Origin: Amaurobius ferox
Taxonomy: Eukaryota > Arthropoda > Arachnida > Araneae > Amaurobiidae
DNA: 64,000 bases
Assembly (NCBI GenBank): GCA_951213105.1
Contig: OX578134.1
Coordinates: 135,528,793-135,592,792 of the forward strand
Reading direction: 5' to 3'
Position 1 is the first letter of the stretch; every line of letters starts with the position of its first letter. A program made the translations under genes and the position numbers. Shown here piece by piece: positions 33,915 through 45,829 of the stretch. The notes below the pieces were generated by a model, which was not told the origin of the DNA, searched no databases, and worked only from the letters and a program-made list of their open reading frames with translations.

Positions 33915-36900
33915 TAGTAGAACCGTGCCATAGGCTAGTAATCACCTAAAAAAACCTGTAATTGTATTTACACACACACATATATATATATATATATAAC
34001 ACAATAATGTCACAATGCACACCAATGTCATTAAACTCATGGAGAAATAAAGTATCAAATATTTTCTGTCCGACATATCTCTCAGTTCTATAGCAATTCT
34101 AAGTCCAATAAATTGGCTGTCCAAAAGTTGAAGGAATATCCATAATAGCAATGATAAACGCAAAGTTCAAAAGTTTGTAGAGTCTTAAAAAGTTCTTTTA
34201 CAGGAAATTGTACTAGAGGGTTTGTGGCTATAGCACGCCACTGTCTCCAATTTCAGTGTCATGGTAGGTGCAAAGAAAATCGAGAGCTTGGAGATCTGCA
34301 GATGGAGCATAACACTGTCATGGAAGTGAAAATTGTGATCTTTGAGAGTTTATGTGAAAATCACGCCACTGAATCATTGTATGACTGTCATGGAAGTGCA
34401 AATTGAAAGCCTGGAACTCTGTATGTGGAGTAAACATGTGGGAAGTTTTCTTGTGAGAACAACACACCACTGTTTGCATCATATAACTGAATTTTTGTGC
34501 ATGGAAGAATCTTAATTGAGGCACACACTTTATCGATACACCAATGCATACATGCTCGTATACATACAGTCTGATGACACAAATTCTCTCTCTGGAATTT
34601 ACAATACCCATTAAACATTAAGTCCCTGACTTTTTTTTTTTTTTTTTTTACAAAAACTAATTCCCTTCTTAATTCGCCATTATTCAATTTTCAAAATACA
34701 GTACTTACTTTCTCCTATTTCACTGTTATGTATAATTTATCTATTCTCTAGTCCTGCAAAGTGAACATTATTCTCCCATCGTTATTATCATTTATTTTTT
34801 TTTTCTTATTTCTCTTTCTCACATTCCTTTCAACATTTAAGTTGCCCACAAAATTTTCTCACTGATTAAACATCTCACCATTTACTAATATTTACAAATA
34901 CATTATACTATCTTATTGAAAATACAAAGAAAAACAAACAAATAAATTTTTGACAATATTATCACGAATTGTCATGCCATATTACATTTCCTAATAAATT
35001 CATAATTTGTACAAACACAATAAACCTATATATATATTTTTTTTCAAATTATCAATCAACTCTCCTTTATCTATATCCCTTATATACATAATCCAAAATT
35101 GTGTATTCCGAATCTCGCCTTAGCGTTTTGAATTTTCGTTTAATAAACCATTTTCTAAAAAATTTCATACTTCTCTTACATTTAATTTTATCATAATTCC
35201 TTGCAAATTTTCCTTTTAATAAACCAATTCGTGTCCGTAGTTCTCTGTAATACTATCTGCCATAAATCCGTAATTATCTTACATTTTAAAACTCCCTTAT
35301 ATTTCTTTGGCGATCTACATTCGTAATTCCTTTATAGTAAACATTCCGTAAGCGGTAAGTATTTTCTTTAATTTCTTTCTTGTAATCCGTCAGCTTTCTT
35401 TTCTTTTTTTTTTTACTCTGTGCATAAAGGCTCACCCGGGAGCCTTTATGCACAGAATAAACTTTTCCCGTCAACGTCAGTAAACAAGCCCTTTTCATGA
35501 AACCAGTTTTCCCAGGGTTGGCAAGACTAGTTTTTCGGAAAAGTCCCGATTTTCAAAGGATTCCGTGCTCTTACAGTTGTGGACCCGTAGAAGAAAAAAT
35601 CCTGTATGTTTGACCGACCGACCGACTGTCGTGTGAGAAGGATAAAGCGTGTGTATTATATTATATTTATGATGTGTTTATGACGAGAAAAAAGAAATAT
35701 ATTATTTGTGTCTAATACCGTGGATTACACAATGTACTATCTACCCGGAGGAAAGGGGTAAGTGTTTTTATTTATCCATTATCTTTTAAAGGAAGAAAAA
35801 TTACTTTATCGCGCATGGCTAAATGTTAACGTGGAACCTTACCACGGTTTGCTAATGTGCAATATAAGTACGTCTAGGATGGTAGATCATTCCCCTAGTT
35901 TCACTCAAAAATGCATAGATATTCCTTAAAGTTTTAATTTTTAACTTTAAAAATTTATTATATTAATGTGTTAGTATTTTTAAATTTTTACATATGTCTC
36001 ATTGTCATCAATTCCTATTCATTGTTATCCCTTATGTTAAAATAATTGTATGTTATTCTCATTCTCCCTGTGGTTATTTATTCATTTATTTATTTTTAAA
36101 ACGTTTATTTACTTTATCCCAATTCCGTGTCATTACTATCCGCTTACTGATTTTAATGTAATTTTCCTTTATTCTTATATTTAAATTCTTGTTATTATCA
36201 TAAAAATAATTTTCGCCATACCCATTCCTATATATTTTATTTATTTATTCCGTTTTTCTTCTAAATCACTCGCTTATAATATTTAAAATGTCGCAAAGTG
36301 TTTTCCGTTAAAGTCTTACTTAAATTCATTTTTTTTTTTGCAATAATTATTTAGAATTCCATCTGTTTATAATGCACTAGTTATTTAAAATTACCTCCAT
36401 TTATTACCTCTATTTGCACTCCAATATTATTTTAAAATTTCATGTTCATTTAAACTTTCCTCTAATTAATGTAACATTTATTTAAAATTCCCTAATTAAT
36501 GCTTCAAAGTTTATTTAAAATTTCCTAATTAATGTAATATTTATTTAAAATTCCCTAATTAATAATTCAATGTTATTTAAAATTTCCTAATTAATGCAAT
36601 ATTTATTTAAAATTACTTCTATTTATAATGCAATATTTATTTAAAGTTTGCGCCCCGTTTTACGCGCTTTTCGTGTAATTTTTGATGTATATTTTCTCTC
36701 GCCCCTTTTTTTTTTATTATATATATATTTGTATATAAAATTTGTTGTAGTCGTGTTTCCAAAATTCACCCATATTTCTCTTCAAATTCTTACCTAACCT
36801 TATTTTTCTTTATTTACAATTTCAATACCGAGTTTAAAATATAAAAAAAAATTTGTATATCTATTCCTACATTTATTTTAAATTTTTATTCTTTTCTAAC

Positions 36901-38000
36901 CTTACTTCTTAAGGCTCCTCATCACACAAAAATATCCAGATTTCTTTCCGTCTGAGATCGGACCAACTAGTTTGCGTTCCCCCACAGCAGGACCGGCAGC
37001 TTCCAGGAGCTACCTTGCTGTGACAGAAAGTTATTAGTGTCAAATTCCCGTGCCTGGAGATCTTCCACTTACCATTGTATGTGTCCCCAGAGTACTATAT
37101 CACTTTGAGCACGTGTCTTCATCCATCACCTCCGATAATGAGACCAACACACAAGGCTATAGGCCACAGGAAAGTGAAAAATGCAGTCAGCAAGGTGGTG
37201 TAATATTGAATAAGAACCATCGTTGATTATTTTGCGTGGTAGTAAAATCTTTGTTTTAAAAAACTACAGAGGAAATAATTATTTTTTATTACAAATATTT
37301 TACAGTTTGTAATCCATTTTGAACATGAAATAGAATAGCATTCTATATCACCATGACTAGAGGCATAATAATAAATATTACTACTACTACTACTACTAAT
37401 AATAATAATAACTTCCTATTTATGCAATTAGGGATTGCAATCTCGGATGTTTTTACAATATCGGGATTTCGGGAATAGAAATTTTTCTAATCCCAATATC
37501 TGACAGAATTGGTAATTTAATATTACTTTTAAAATACACCCTAATTTATGTTCTTACGTTTCAATTTTCACGTAAACGATAAAGTTTTAGACCATTTCAC
37601 GCAATAAACTCGACATTAGTCCTAGGATTCAAAATATAGCAGACTTCGAACAAGAGGAATTTAAATTGTGGATGGATGTACAAATATGATAAATTCCCCC
37701 ATATTATTCTACGCTTGAAAATTTTATAATTTGAAAAATTGGTCATGATAGAAAGAGAATGATATTGAGGACTAGAGCCATGTACTTCGACGTGAGAAGC
37801 CAGCGATGTAAAATCATCATTGCTGTAGCTAGGGGTAATTTAAGTGTATACACATCTTTTGAAAAATTTTCGATTCTTAATTAAATAGTTTATTTTAGGT
37901 ATGATACATAGGACAGGAGAAATAAAAAGTATATTTGAATTTTTATTAACAATAGTAAAATAAATCACACCAATCTTACTTCAACATTATTTAAATTTAT
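33915..38000. other. Non-coding 3' region of the Gypsy element, first part
   Basis: About 4 kb of AT-rich sequence with no env-like or other recognisable frame on either strand. It contains a 16-bp-arm perfect palindrome at 35,415-35,452, a GACCGACCGACC run at 35,612, and many TTATTTAAAATTCCCTAATTAATG repeats at 36,420-36,640. A stretch at 37,430-37,500 (GGGATTGCAATCTCGG…) looks like the edge of another transposon. Confidence 0.5.
36420..36650. repeat. Irregular minisatellite (ATTTATTTAAAATTCCCTAA)
   Basis: Units of about 45-60 bp built from TTTATTTAAAATT(T/C)CCTAATTAATG recur about five times. Confidence 0.6.
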
Positions 38001-38430
38001 TACAAACAAGGATCACATTTGAGAAAATGTGTCAAATAAATCAAATATTTCTTCACTTTCCAACATAGTTGTAACGTGTTTATGACTTTGTCATTCTGTT
38101 TGTCCGTTTGCATGCTAACTGCCGTAAAAATGACGTCATCAAAATGAAATGTTAGTATATTGGTGAGACGGTCCCTGGGATATATAGGAATGAAAATTAA
38201 TAATATCACCAAATTAGTTTCAGATTTAACCCGGATTGAAGAAATGGAATAAATGCTTCGAATATTTTAGGAAATATTCTAATTTATCACGTGAAATATG
38301 TAAAAAAAAATTTCAACAAAATGTGTTCGGCAGTTTTTAAAATAAAAATTGAAATAATAATTACAACAGAGGAATCGTTTGAAAGTGAATTAAAATTTAA
38401 ACTTTGAATTTGATGGGAGATTTTTTGCGC
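38001..38430. repeat. Fragment related to 61.2-61.5 kb
   Basis: GTTTATGACTTTGTCATTCTG, CTAACTGCCGTAAAAATGACG correspond to GGTTATGACTTTGTTCATTCTG and GATAACTGCTGTAAAAA at 61,250-61,310. That segment lies just inside the ACTAGCAGC-type inverted ends. Nothing coding is seen. Confidence 0.4.
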
Positions 38431-38650
38431 TAATTAGTCACTTTCTGAAAACATAAATTGTTTGAAACATGATTTAAATGGGAAATCTATCTCCATGGTT
38501 TATTTTAAACAAGCTTTTACTGAACAATGAAAAGTATAAAGAAATCAAAATGGTTATTTAATTTCGCATTTTATGACGCAGATTCTATCTGATACCATGT
38601 TGCTCGGCAACGGAATAAAATTAAGTGTGTTGTTAATATTTATTATTATT

Positions 38651-39495
38651 ACTTTCCTTATATACATAATGTATAAGGAAAGTATTGTGATGGGGTCGAA
38701 AATTCGAAATCGAGTTTTCGACGGGAGAACACGTTTCAAGCATCCCTGATCACGAATCAAACGTTTTTGAAGTGATGTCTGTGTGTGTGTGTGTGTGGGT
38801 CTGTGGAGACGATAACCGACGAACGAATGGACCGATTCGAACGAAATTTGGTACAAAAATCACAATCCGTAAACACGGGAAGCCTATTGTTTTTATACGC
38901 AATCGAATGTTCAGAACCCACATAAATTTTCGAGTGAAATTTTGAAAAAATCGTCAAAAAATCAAAACCGCTAATAAAGTTACGCAAATAGACATTTCTT
39001 ATGTGATTTTTCATTAGAAAACGATTGCCATAAATTTTAGAACGCTAACATGAACCGTTCTCGAGATATTGCGCATTTTTCAAAAAATTATCAAAAAGTT
39101 ATACAAAAGAAAAAAAAAATATATTTCCAATTGATAAACATGTTCACTTTTCATATGTAATACCATGCGATAAATTGGATGACATTATTCTCGTGGATCT
39201 AACTCGTTCCATTCATGAAAAATATACTTTGAGTAATATTTTTGTATTTGAACGCCAATAGTCATTTATCTGCTGTAAGAACAACTTATTTCTCCGTCCA
39301 TAACGCTTGGTGAGATTTTGGCGACGATTTTGGCGGAATTTCGCCAACTTGGCAACATTTTAAATTGTTGCCAAATTAACAAAAATCTCGCCAAATTGAT
39401 AAAAATGACGTTAACTTAATGAAAATGACGACTAATTGACGAAAATTCAATATCTTGGAAAGAATATAAGTATCTACTATAAGAATACCATTTTT
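38651..39495 (+). repeat. Interspersed repeat family 1 (3'-truncated)
   Basis: Full head with palindrome, TG microsatellite and three-hairpin module (39,306-39,396). It is cut at CTATAAGAATACC, where the next copy begins. Confidence 0.75.
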
Positions 39496-40482
39496 ACTTT
39501 CCTTATATACATAATGTATAAGGAAAGTATTGTAACGGGGTCGAAAATTCGAATTCGAGTTTTCGACGGGAGAGCACGTTTCAAGCATCCCTGATCACGA
39601 ATGAAACATTTTTGAAGTGATGTCTGTGTGTGTGTGTGTGTCAGTGAGACTGTGGAGACGATAACTGACGAACGAATGGACCGATTCGAACCAAATTTGG
39701 TACAAAAATCACAATCCGTAAACACTGGAAGCCAATTGTTTTTATACGCAATCGAATGTTCAGAACCCCCTTAAATTTTCGAATAACATTTTGAAAAAAT
39801 CGTCAAAAAATCAAAACCACTAACAAAGTTACGCAAATAGACATTTCTTATGTAATTTTTCATTAGAAAACGATTGGCTTAAATTTTAGAACGCTAACAG
39901 AAACCGTTCTCGAGATATTGCACATATTTCAAAAGAATTATCAAAAAGTCATGTAAAATAAAAAAAAATATTTCCTATTGAGAAACATGTTCACTTTTCA
40001 TATGTAATACCATGCGATAAATTGGGTGACATCATTCTCGTGGATCTAGCTCGTTCCATTCATGGAAAAAGATACTTTGAGTAATACTTTTGTATTTGAA
40101 CGCCAATAGTCATTTATCTGCTGTAAGAATAACTTATCTCTTCATCCATAATGCTTGGCGAGATTTTGGCGACGAATTTGGCGGAATGTCGCCAACTTAG
40201 CGACTTTTTGAAATGTTGCCAAATTAACAAAAATCTCGCCAAGTGGATAAAAATGACGCTAAATCAATGAAAATGACGACTAATTGTCGGAAATTCAATA
40301 TCTTGGAAAAAATATTAGTATCTATTATAAGAAAAACCTATTTTTTTACTGTAAAAGTAGTAAATTCATTACATTGTATAAGGAAAGTCATGTGTTGCCC
40401 ACATCAGATTTTTTTAACTGTAAAAGTAGTAAACTCATTGCATTATATAAGGAAAGTCATGTGTAGCCCACATCAGATTTTT
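39496..40482 (+). repeat. Interspersed repeat family 1, with duplicated 3' end
   Basis: Complete unit to about 40,416, followed by a 65-bp repeat of its own end (ACTGTAAAAGTAGTAAACTC … CATGTGTAGCCCACATCAG). The three-hairpin module is at 40,154-40,243. Confidence 0.8.
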
Positions 40483-40706
40483 TTTTCTATTTGAATAATA
40501 AATAAATGGATGTAAAAATGTATTTTATAAATGAACAGATTGATTGTTCTTTTAATTATATTAATTGCGGAGTGCGTACATCACTTTCATTTATTTTGGC
40601 AAAGAGTTTTCAAGTTCATATATTGTGTTTAGCTAATAAACTCATATATTGTGTTTACCCAATAAATTCATTTTGCCGATTGTTGAAGCAGAAAAAGAGT
40701 AGAACG

Positions 40707-40857
40707 GGTTGTTGTTGCTGTTGTTGAGACCCAGACTGTCCGACCTACCAGAAAGGTGTAAGGTAACTGTTTGGACGGCCGGGAAGTGCCACCCAATTTA
40801 GACCGGAACCCAGTGGGGGAGGCATCCACAGGGACCGTACCCTCCTTCCCCTACCAC
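40707..40857 (-). mobile_element. 5'-truncated SINE copy inside the Gypsy element
   Basis: On the minus strand the body from GTGGTAGGGGAAGGAGGG runs through the complete tail (CCTTACACCTTTCTGGTAGG, GTCTGGGTCTCAACAAC). The head is missing, so tRNA or 5S origin cannot be told. ACGGGT on both sides may be a short target duplication. It sits in a young LTR element, so the SINE moved recently. Confidence 0.8.
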
Positions 40858-42200
40858 GGGTGTATCTTCTAATACAATTTTAGTGTTTTCATTTAGTATA
40901 TACAAACGGTATCAGGATATTTTATTCTTCAGATTTGCAAATTCAGAGCTACGAATTTACCGGAATATCTCTAAATAACTTGGTTAATTTTCTTAAACTT
41001 TACCAAATTAGCGGAAATGTCTCGAAATTGATAAAAATGACGCAAATCAATGAAATTAAATTCGTTTTTTTAGAAGAGAGTGCTGAAATGATGTTTCGGT
41101 AGCATCTGTCGGTCAGTCCATCCATCCTACTTAGTAACACATTTAGCGAATTTTTTTAATATCACCAAATTGATAAAAATGTTTGTAAATCCGTAAAAAT
41201 ACTATGGAATTGATAAAATCGCGCTTAATAAATGAAATTAATTGTGTTTTGTTAGGGGATAGTATTGTGATGATGTTTCGTCAGTTTGTCGCAAAATGGG
41301 ACTATCAGTTCTACAGTACCACTTGGCGATGAATTTGGCGATTTTTTAAAATGTCGCTTATTTGACGAAAATGTCACGTAATGTTCCATAGAAATATAAT
41401 TATTTAGACGATATAATGACAAAATAATTACAACAAAAATATAATTATAAATTTTAAATATTTACAAGAGAAAAATAGAAAAAGAAAATTAAGTATATGA
41501 TATACTTATATATCCAACGGTAAAGTAAAAATTGAAATTACAGCAGAATATTATTAAATAGTGATTGGCAAAACTAGCTAACTCGAGAATGAAGAAAGAG
41601 ACGCTCTATATCGAGTAAGCATACTGAAATAAAAAGGTCCAGTATCTAAACCGTTTTCCACTCCCAACTCAAAATGCCTTTCCACGTAACGTGAGAACAA
41701 TTTTCACCCTCTACACTTCTTCCTTTCATGACCGGCGGGATTAGTTCTGCCCCTTATCCTCCTCCTGACAAGAAGAAATCCCGCCGCCTTCGAATAAACG
41801 CCCATAAACAACGTCTCCCCACGGGAATCCTGTCAACCCCTGAAGGAAATAAGAAAGAGGGGGAAAGCAAAATACAATTTTTTTCAGATCCATATTTGCT
41901 TCAATTAAAAGTTGCTGGAAATCTATTTATGATAGCGCAAAAATTTAGGCATCTATCGAAAGCTAAAATTCTATTCATGTGCACTACTTTTTTCAAATTC
42001 GAGTATTATGAAATGCAAATTGATAAAAGACGATTAAACTTTTAGTTTTGACTTTTCTTAGTGACTCTCAACTTCAATAAATTGTTAAAAATACTTAACA
42101 ATAATTTTAACAAAAAGTAAAATTATAAAGCAAACTTCAATTTCTATAACTTTGAGATCCTGAAAACAAAATTGAAATAGGTTGATTTTTGGAGGAGCTA
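40858..42200. other. Non-coding 3' region of the Gypsy element, second part
   Basis: 40,970-41,400 holds weak, decayed relatives of family 1 (AATGACGCAAATCAATGAAATT, CTTGGCGATGAATTTGGCG). 41,728-42,045 has a 105-codon plus-strand frame (KKKSRRLRINAHKQRLP) without domains, antisense to the element. No gene is supported. Confidence 0.45.
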
Positions 42201-42202
42201 TG

Positions 42203-42643
42203 CTATCTAGCACTAGCACTAAAACGGCCATACATTAACATGGAAGGTGAAGATTGAAACTTGTGACTGATGAAGCCCCTTAAAGCATACGTGTGAGAAG
42301 GCATTGGCCTATGTACTGATGTCTTGTTAAGTTTCTCTTCATCCTGTATACTCTCCTCGATTCTGGAACCTTCCTGCGCAGAATTGACTAAGGAGAGATC
42401 CCTGTGTTTTTCCCTTGTATCAGAAACCAGATCTTGCGATTCCGCTTGTACTGTTTGCGTTTGTACGGAATCAGTCCCCTTTTTATTTTCGATGTCTTCC
42501 TCTTGCCCAAGCTGGAGGGGGGGGGGAATCGTCAAGTTGCACTTGACGCTGGTCCAGAATACGGTCCGAAATAATGGCATTCTCGTTGTTGGTGCTCTCT
42601 GGCATGTGATGAGGAGGGATGGCATGTTCAGTGTTAGTCGCAA
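42203..42643 (-). pseudogene. Gypsy Pol C-terminal tail
   Basis: This frame continues the integrase polypeptide after a frame change at the G-run at about 42,517-42,526 (C-run on the coding strand). It is rich in Q, E, S and D, and ends with HRPMPSHTYALRGFISHKF, resembling the short Y-x-L-R motif found near the C-terminus of Gypsy Pol proteins. It has no catalytic role. The break falls in a homopolymer, so it may be a sequencing error rather than a mutation. Confidence 0.6.
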
Positions 42644-43391
42644 TTTCTATCTTTGGCACGGCTAGGTTCTTTGCCAGGGGAACGGATGTGCAGTTGTTTG
42701 TGAGAGGAGGAGGGGGCGTTCGTTCATCATTATTGTGTTGGCTATTGACATTCTGCGATTGGCGTGCGTTTTGTTTACTTATAACTTGTGGCTCAAACTC
42801 GTCAAATAAGAAGTACGGGAAGGAATTGTTGCTTTCCGGTTGAGGAGATTGAATTGGTTCTATATTTGGGGTGGGTAATAGTGGCGATTTGTACTTAATA
42901 ATTTTCGTTGATTCCTGAGGGTGTTTTAAGTATTCCCTCCTATCGATGATAACTCTCAGACGATTTATGTGGACTCTTTGTGTCTTAGCGAAAGGTTTTT
43001 CACACAATTGGATAATGTATATGAACCTGTTTATTCTATTTATTATTCGGTATGGACCTGAGAACTTTGCTGTACCAAACGCATTTTGCCCCTCTAAAAA
43101 CACTCGACTCCCTATTTTTAACTCTTGCATGTTGGCTCTGGAAAACTGCTGTTCTTCCTGTCGGTCTTTTGCCTGATTTAAATTTTTGGTTACTGCCCTA
43201 AAAGTATTTTGCATGGTAGTGATTTTATTTGAAATGTAACTGGGATATGCTGTGTCCTGTTCATTTAAAATTTGTGATTCGAATAGTGTTGGTATGTCCC
43301 GCCCGTAGAAAAGAAAATTTGGTGTTTCCCTGTTGATGAATGTGCTGTTGCGTTGTATGTCATCGTGTGAATTTGGACTGCTGTATCCCAA
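42483..43391 (-). pseudogene. Gypsy integrase C-terminal part (GPY/F module) and proline-rich tail
   Basis: After a frame change near 43,330, the integrase continues with TPNFLFYGRDIPTLFE, a region that follows the catalytic core. It then has a GPY/F module: GSRVFLEGQNAFGTAKFSGP, YRIINRINRFIYIIQL, RVHINRLRVI. GPY/F is found at the C-terminus of Ty3/Gypsy integrases and helps multimerisation and DNA binding. A glutamine/asparagine- and proline-rich tail follows (ERTPPPPLTNNC). No chromodomain is recognised. The Met at the start of the frame is not a real start. Confidence 0.75.
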
Positions 43392-44176
43392 TAAGGCGAG
43401 TTTTCTGTGAGTGTGTATATGGTATTTTTAATGGCATGGTGTGGTTTCTCTATTTGTCCATTGACAAATGGGCACCGAACTGACGTGAGTCTTGATATTA
43501 TCTGTAACCTCCTTGTCATTGCTTGGAAAATTTTTGATGTAAACTGGGTACCGTTGTCACTTTGGATCGTCCAGGGAAAACCTTTGTCTACAAAACATTC
43601 TAACAGCCTCTCCGCTATAGTTTCCGCCCGTATGTCAGGAATAGGGAATACTGTGAGGTACTTTGCGAATTGACAGATCATGGTTAGCAGATATTTGTTA
43701 TTATTTACACTTGTTTTGAAAGGGCCGCATAAATCAATTGATACTTTATGAAGAGGGCCTTCCGGTGTAGGATTTCTGCCCATTACTGCTAATTGTAATT
43801 TTCCCTTCCTTGCACGGCATGTCTCACAAGAAAGTACATAATTATGGGTGTCACTGTACATCCCGTTCCAAAAATATCGATCTTCTAACAGTTTGAAGTT
43901 TTTGTCAACCCCTGAATGTGTAACGTGAGCCATGGCTAAAACATTCCTTTGTAACCCCCGCGGACTAACAATTGTCTTCTTGTAATCCTCTCGCCAAGGA
44001 CGATCTTTCCATCTACCTATATGCATTAGTAAGCCTGTTTCTTCGTCAATATAAAATGCCTCATAATTCTTGTTGTTTTTATTTTTATAACTCCTCAAAT
44101 TTTCTCTTAGTTCTTTTATTTTTGCATCTTTATCTTGTTCTCTCAAAATGTCCCGAATACTGGGGATATCTATCAT
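43265..44176 (-). pseudogene. Gypsy integrase: zinc-binding domain and catalytic core
   Basis: Integrase inserts the cDNA into chromosomes. An HHCC zinc-binding region (AHVTHSGVDKNF … SCETCRARK) lies around residues 84-126. The catalytic triad is visible as D in KVSIDLCGP, D in TIQSDNGTQF and E in VNGQIEKPHH, with the second spacing near 35 residues, i.e. D,D-35-E. All catalytic residues are present. The frame is not in phase with the preceding RNase H frame: the change falls at a TATATATATA run near 44,191-44,203. It leaves phase again near 43,330. The nominal Met is internal to Pol. Confidence 0.85.
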
Positions 44177-44190
44177 TTTATTTACATTAT

Positions 44191-45804
44191 TTATATATAT
44201 ATACTTTCTGCGTTGACATATCCATTACTTTCATCCTGTGTCATGTGTTCAACATTGTTGATACACTGTCCGCTGGTTTGTTTATTTACAATTTCGCTCT
44301 TTTCAAATCCGCTGTGTTCCCCTCTGTTTACATATGAAAACCGGTCTTCGCTGCCCCTCTCTTGCGTCGGGCTAGTGTGACGAGCTTGTTCCGCATCTCT
44401 TCTCGCATCGCGGTTGTTTGAAAAATCTTCCCGACTTAAATAATCGGCCAGAACGTTCTCTTTCCCTGGGAGATGGATAAATTTAAATTTATATTCAGCT
44501 ATTTCAAGAGCCCATCTTTGCATAATTGTGGGGGGATTTTGCATTTTTAAATGGACCCCTAAGGATCGGTGATCGGACAAAATGAAGAATTCTCGGCCGT
44601 AAAGAAAATTTCTAAAGAACTGAATCCCCTGATGAATGGCGAGGAGTTCCGTTTTCACCGCCGGATATTTCTGCTCTTGTGGATTTAATTTTCTACTATA
44701 ATAGGCTATGGGTTTTAAAATTCCATCTCTTTTCTGAAGCAAAACTGCGCTGAGGGACACAAGACTTGCATCAGTGTTCAGGAAGAAGTTATGGTTAAAA
44801 TTCGGTTGTATTAAAATGGGTTTTTCAAAAAAACAGTCCTGCAATTTTTGGAATGCGTTCTCGTGTTCTGGGTTCCAATGAAATTTCTTATCTTTTTGTG
44901 TTAAATCTGACAATACTGCCGTTATCTGTGCGTAATCCTTAATTGAATTTCTGTAAAAGTTGCATACTCCGAGGAATCTTTTTAATTTTCTCAAGGTTTT
45001 TGGGACCGGAAAAGATGTAATTTTTGTAATGTTGCTGCCCGTTGGACTTATCCCTTTATCTGTAATTTCGTATCCCAGGTAATTAATTTTGTGTAGAAAG
45101 AAGTCACATTTATTCGGTGACAGCGTTAAATTGTTCTCTTTGAGTCTTTTAAATATTTTTTGTAATTTTCTTTTCATATCTTCGTATGAATCGGCCGGTA
45201 TAATAATGTCATCGATATAGGCCAGAACATTTTCTTCATATAAATCTCCCAAAACAATATCCATTATATTTTGAAAAATAGGTGCCGAACTTATGTGGCC
45301 GAACACCATCCTATTATATTTAAAATTTCCCCAAGGTGTAGTGAAAGAAAAAATGTCTTGTGCGCTTGGATTTAGTACCACCTGATTAAATGCGCTATTA
45401 AAATCTAATTTTGAAAAATATCTGAATCCTGATAATTTTGTTATGATGTCGTTAATTTTTGGAATATTGTAAGGGAATATAGTTGAGATATTATTTATTA
45501 GTCTGAGGTCTAAGCATAATCTATGCTCTCCGTTTTTCTTTTTTACGAGTAACATTGGACAGGCGTATTTGGATTGCGTTTTTGCGATAATTCCTGCCTG
45601 TTCTAAATCTTTTAACTGGGCTTTTGCCGTATTTTGTAGAGAATATGGGATGTCGTATGGTCTGGATTTAATCGCGTGGTTATGTGTTAACTCGATATTA
45701 GGTTGGATTATGTCCGTAGTTCCTATTGTTGAATTTCTCTTCGAAAAAATGTCCGCGTACTGTACTAAAAATTCCTGGAAGTCCTGTTTCATGTTTTCGT
45801 TCAT
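44191..45804 (-). pseudogene. Gypsy reverse transcriptase and RNase H
   Basis: Open for 537 codons. RT motifs in order: CPMLLVKKKNGEHRLCLDLR (residues about 80-100), FSKLDFNSAFNQV, FTTPWGNFKYNRMVFG, and the catalytic VLAYIDDIIIPA (the F/YxDD box) near residue 195. The thumb region has LSPNKCDFF and INYLGYEI. RNase H follows with NTDASLVSLSAVLLQK, YPAVKTELLAIHQG, ILSDHRSL and GKENVLADYLSR, retaining the D-E-D-D residues. It makes cDNA from element RNA. The frame is out of phase with protease upstream (change near 45,840) and with integrase downstream. The frame itself is intact, so damage is limited to the junctions. Confidence 0.9.
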
Positions 45805-45829
45805 ATGTTGTAGATTGAAATCATCAGGT

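Noticed and set aside
35720..37010. Possible split host gene (ATGTACTATC… followed by GGGGTAAGTG, and TTCCCCCACAG near 36,984)
   Set aside because: Frames on both sides are very short, no domain is seen, and it lies inside a recently inserted LTR element.
41728..42045. 105-codon frame as an accessory gene of the LTR element
   Set aside because: Antisense to the element, low complexity, no similarity recognised.
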